Below are positions 4,343 to 6,539 of a stretch of 6,539 bases of DNA, one piece after another. How positions within the stretch are numbered: the stretch's first letter is position 1; each line of letters starts with the position of its first letter. The translations under genes and the position numbers were made by a program. The stretch covers positions 1 to 6,539 of the forward strand of contig JACCTM010000135.1 of the NCBI GenBank assembly GCA_013812385.1, in the 5' to 3' direction. This DNA comes from Geodermatophilaceae bacterium (GTDB lineage: Bacteria > Actinomycetota > Actinomycetes > Mycobacteriales > Geodermatophilaceae). The notes beneath the pieces were generated by a model. The model was not told where the DNA came from and did not search any database. It saw only the letters and a list, made by a program, of their open reading frames with translations.

Positions 4343-6017
4343 CGTCGCTTTCGTGCTCACCGTCGCTGGACTCTCGTCGGGGACCGAGGCCGAGCGGGCG
4401 GCCCATCGTCTGTTCACGCTGTGGGACAGCGGGGCTCGCGTGCTCGGCGGCGTCGCTGCGTTTCGCCCGTACGAGGATCCGACGACCAAGCGGAGACAGT
4501 CCGATGTCGTCATGCTCGTACCCGACGGCGTCATCGTCGTACGGCTGGTCGCGTCGCAGCGGCAGAGCGGCCCGATCGTCGCGCATCCCACCGGTGCTTG
4601 GTCGATCGGCGGTGAGGTACTGCGGATCATCGGTGGCGGGTCGAATCCGTTGCCGTCTCTGCGCGATGCTCAGGCCGCGGTGACCACGACGCTGCGGGCA
4701 TCCGGGCTGGAGCCTGGCCGGGTGGCGATGCTCGTGGCGGTGGGCTCCGGAGAGCCGGTGGAGCCACCCGACGGTCAGCTCGGCGACGGCGTGATCGTCT
4801 GTCCGATGTCCGAAGACGGCCTAGCCATCGGTGTCCGGCGCGCCGCGGCCGTGACCGCTGCGGCCGACGTCCGGCAGTGGACGACCGCCGACGTCAAGGC
4901 CGCGCTTTCCTCGATCGGGGTCACCGGACGGGTTCCAGCCGTGGAGGAGCTCAACAGCGAAGGCTTCATGTACTCGCCGTACGTGCTGCGGCGGCCAGAT
5001 CTCGTGGCCGCCGCCAGCGCCGTGGCCGCGGCGGCTGCCTCGGGTACGGCCAACCGCTCGGTGCTGGAAGCTCCGACCGGCCCGAATTCCGCCCCGGACG
5101 ACCGTCCGGCCACCAAGATCGCTCACACCCGCGCCCAGGACGCCGAGAACGCCGAGGACGCCGAGGACGCCGAGGACGCCGAGGACGCTGAGGACGCCGA
5201 GGACGCCGGTCTGCCGGGACTCTTCGGCGTGGATGCCAGGGCCGAGCTCCCGCCTCGGTCGGAAATGCCACCGGTCGCACTTGATCCACGCCCAGGTGAC
5301 GTCGACGACGTCGGCGCTTACGACGAGGGGCCCTACGACGGAGGCCGCTACGCCGAGGCGAAGTATGCCGATCGGTCCTATGCCGAGGATGGCGGTACCA
5401 GTCCTCGGCGTCGACGCACGGGTCTGCGCGTGGTGGCAGTGCTGCTCGCGATGCTGCTCGTCGGCGCCGCGGCCTATGTCGGGTACAACCTGGTCGGCTC
5501 GGATGGCGACGGGGACGGCACGGGCACACAAGGCACGGTTAACACACCGGCGCCGCCCCCCGAGCCGGTCACTCAGCAGATCGGTGACCACGCTTACGTG
5601 CCCGTCCGCTCCCGTGGCGGCGAGACCTGCGCCGGGAATGCTGATGGCGAAGTAGCGGAGTACTTCGACACCACGAATTGCGCGTCCTTGGCGCGCGAGC
5701 TGTACACCACCGAGATCGACGGGATCGCGGTCATCGTTGCCGTCGCCCGGGTGACCATGCCCGACGAGGCGAGCGCAGCGGACTTCAAGGGCATCGTCGA
5801 CTCCGAGGGGACCGGCAATGTGAACGACCTGCTGGCGGCTGGTGAGACCTTCCCCAACGGCCCGACCGAGCTCGTGCCCGAGGCGTACGCCTCCACGATC
5901 CAGGGCGCCGAACTCACGATCATCGAAGCTGGCTGGCAGGATCCGGCCAACCCCGGCAGCCTCGAGGCTCTCCGCGAATTGGCCCGAGAAGCGCTCGCCC
6001 TCCAACGTACGGTCTAG
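4311..6017 (+). CDS. single-pass membrane protein with degenerate NERD-like domain and repeats
   Basis: No named family is recognised. Predicted layout of 568 residues: (1) about 24-145, an alpha/beta region resembling the nuclease-related NERD fold, with E28, D65 in QSDVVMLVPDGVIVV, and the NP (112-113) and Q121 typical of the following loop. The expected E-x-K reads R-x-V (78-80), so nuclease activity is doubtful. (2) About 186-204, a WTTADV helical segment. (3) A nearly perfect Asp-Ala-Glu tandem repeat, 277-299. (4) A Tyr-every-five repeat, 336-360. (5) RRRR (366-369) and one transmembrane helix, 374-392, N-terminus inside. (6) An outer part: Gly/Asp-rich and proline-rich linker, then a domain to 568 with C440 and C457, a possible disulfide. 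GTG 4311 was chosen for its SD AAGGAG; GTG 4353 lacks an SD but would remove the overlap. The outer domain may match a mycobacterial proline-rich membrane protein such as Rv2507 (memory only). Confidence 0.82.
   Translation: MDLRPAARPSSVAFVLTVAGLSSGTEAERAAHRLFTLWDSGARVLGGVAAFRPYEDPTTKRRQSDVVMLVPDGVIVVRLVASQRQSGPIVAHPTGAWSIGGEVLRIIGGGSNPLPSLRDAQAAVTTTLRASGLEPGRVAMLVAVGSGEPVEPPDGQLGDGVIVCPMSEDGLAIGVRRAAAVTAAADVRQWTTADVKAALSSIGVTGRVPAVEELNSEGFMYSPYVLRRPDLVAAASAVAAAAASGTANRSVLEAPTGPNSAPDDRPATKIAHTRAQDAENAEDAEDAEDAEDAEDAEDAGLPGLFGVDARAELPPRSEMPPVALDPRPGDVDDVGAYDEGPYDGGRYAEAKYADRSYAEDGGTSPRRRRTGLRVVAVLLAMLLVGAAAYVGYNLVGSDGDGDGTGTQGTVNTPAPPPEPVTQQIGDHAYVPVRSRGGETCAGNADGEVAEYFDTTNCASLARELYTTEIDGIAVIVAVARVTMPDEASAADFKGIVDSEGTGNVNDLLAAGETFPNGPTELVPEAYASTIQGAELTIIEAGWQDPANPGSLEALRELAREALALQRTV
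5139..5207 (+). repeat. 9-bp in-frame tandem repeat (GACGCCGAG, 7.7 copies)
   Basis: Units begin at 5139, 5148, 5157, 5166, 5175, 5184, 5193 and 5202 (last unit six bases). Only two units differ: the second starts AAC (Asp to Asn) and the sixth has GCT for GCC (silent). It encodes a run of Asp-Ala-Glu in the cytoplasmic linker of the NERD-like protein. The near-identical codons indicate recent expansion by slippage. Because the unit is nine bases, copy changes would keep the frame. Confidence 0.95.
5316..5390 (+). repeat. five 15-bp units coding a Tyr pentapeptide repeat
   Basis: Tyrosines fall at residues 337, 342, 347, 352 and 357, exactly every five. The units are AYDEG, PYDGG, RYAEA, KYADR and SYAED, consensus x-Y-(D/A)-(E/D/G)-x. 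Unlike the 9-bp repeat, the DNA of the units has diverged, so the period is kept at protein level. It lies just before the RRRR and the transmembrane helix, on the predicted cytoplasmic side. Confidence 0.85.
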
Positions 6018-6033
6018 GACGGCGGTCGAAGAC

Positions 6034-6539
6034 ATGCACATCCTGGTACTCGGAGGGACGGTCTTCCTGTCCCGCACAGTCGCCGAGACTGCGCGGGATG
6101 GGGGACACCAAGTCACCTGCGCTGCCCGCGGGGTCTCCGGAAATCCTCCCGACGGCGTCAATTTCGTAAGAATCGATCGTGACGAGCCCGACGGGCTGGC
6201 GGCGCTTGGCGCTGCCGATTTCGACGCCGTTGTCGATGTGGAGGTCCAATCGCCGACTCGGGTACGCCGGGCATTGGACGCCTTGGGAGACAGAGCCGAT
6301 CACTGGACGTACGTATCCAGCGGATCGGTGTACGCCGATGACGAAACCAGCGGTCAGGATGCGGCTGGTGCCCCAGTTGTGACGCCTCCACCTAAGGGCT
6401 CCGACGAGACAGACCGCGAGCTGTACGGTCCGTTCAAGGTCGCGTGCGAAGAGGCGGTACGAGAAGTGGTCGGGGACAAGGCATTCATCTGCCGAGCCGG
6501 ATTGATCGTCGGACCACGGGACGTCTCTGATCGATTCGG
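6034..6539 (+). CDS. NAD(P)-dependent epimerase/dehydratase (extended SDR), 5' part
   Basis: Rossmann-fold oxidoreductase of the short-chain dehydrogenase superfamily, extended or atypical group. The frame is open to the right edge: 168 complete codons are seen and no stop. The N-terminus MHILVLGGTVFLSR carries the glycine-rich nucleotide-binding turn in the GGTxFL form common in atypical SDRs. The segment YVSSGSVYAD (93-102) holds the active-site serine strand. The catalytic Y-x-x-x-K pair is Y131 and K135 in YGPFK, followed by CEEAV. RAGLIVGP (154-161) matches the usual substrate-side strand. The substrate is unknown; nucleotide sugars or other small carbonyl or alcohol compounds are typical for the group. 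ATG 6034 is the only sensible start and lies 16 bases after the previous stop, with only a weak SD-like GGCGG at 6021. Probably cotranscribed with the upstream genes; a functional link to them is not evident. Confidence 0.88.
   Translation, partial: MHILVLGGTVFLSRTVAETARDGGHQVTCAARGVSGNPPDGVNFVRIDRDEPDGLAALGAADFDAVVDVEVQSPTRVRRALDALGDRADHWTYVSSGSVYADDETSGQDAAGAPVVTPPPKGSDETDRELYGPFKVACEEAVREVVGDKAFICRAGLIVGPRDVSDRF

Noticed and set aside
5139..5207. CRISPR-like array
   Set aside because: The units are nine bases, contiguous, without spacers and in frame within a gene.
4821..6161. 446-codon open frame on the minus strand
   Set aside because: It lies opposite the NERD-like gene. Its product is low-complexity, including a Val-Leu-Gly run that is just the 9-bp repeat read backwards. 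The plus frame has an SD, a transmembrane helix and clean domain structure.

Overview
The window looks like chromosomal DNA of a high-GC actinobacterium. It has strong G/C preference at codon third positions, GTG starts, promoters of the TANNNT type placed for leaderless mRNAs, and proteins that resemble mycobacterial or other actinobacterial families (a YkuD-type L,D-transpeptidase, oligoribonuclease, a HerA-like DUF853 ATPase). The genus cannot be fixed from sequence alone. Nothing suggests a phage, insertion sequence, CRISPR array or plasmid. The layout reads as a core chromosomal locus.

Left part (1-1466): the 3' end of an L,D-transpeptidase gene on the + strand runs in from the left edge. 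It converges on a minus-strand unit of oligoribonuclease (orn) followed by tRNA-His(GTG). The 83 bases between orn and the tRNA hold a compact hairpin and a weak candidate promoter.

Centre (1467-1510): a 44-base divergent spacer separates orn from a + strand gene block. Each direction has a TANNNT -10 box 7-8 bases from its start codon and no convincing Shine-Dalgarno (SD) sequence, so both genes may be read as leaderless mRNAs from back-to-back promoters.

Right part (1511-6539): four tightly packed + strand genes, probably one operon. They are (i) a cytoplasmic HerA-like/DUF853 P-loop ATPase; (ii) a multi-pass membrane protein of unknown function with a histidine motif present twice; (iii) a single-pass membrane protein whose N-terminal part looks like a degenerate NERD nuclease-related domain, followed by two separate tandem repeats, a transmembrane helix and an outer domain with two cysteines; (iv) the N-terminal 168 residues of an extended short-chain dehydrogenase/epimerase, cut by the right edge. 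Genes ii and iii overlap by 32 bases, with the SD and start of iii folded into a hairpin, which suggests translational coupling.

How they may work together: the ATPase and the two membrane proteins could form a membrane-associated unit, but this rests on gene order only. From memory, orn next to a DUF853 gene, with an L,D-transpeptidase and membrane-protein genes nearby, is also seen in Mycobacterium tuberculosis (around Rv2507-Rv2518c). That favours an old conserved neighbourhood over a recently acquired system. The least described parts are genes ii and iii.
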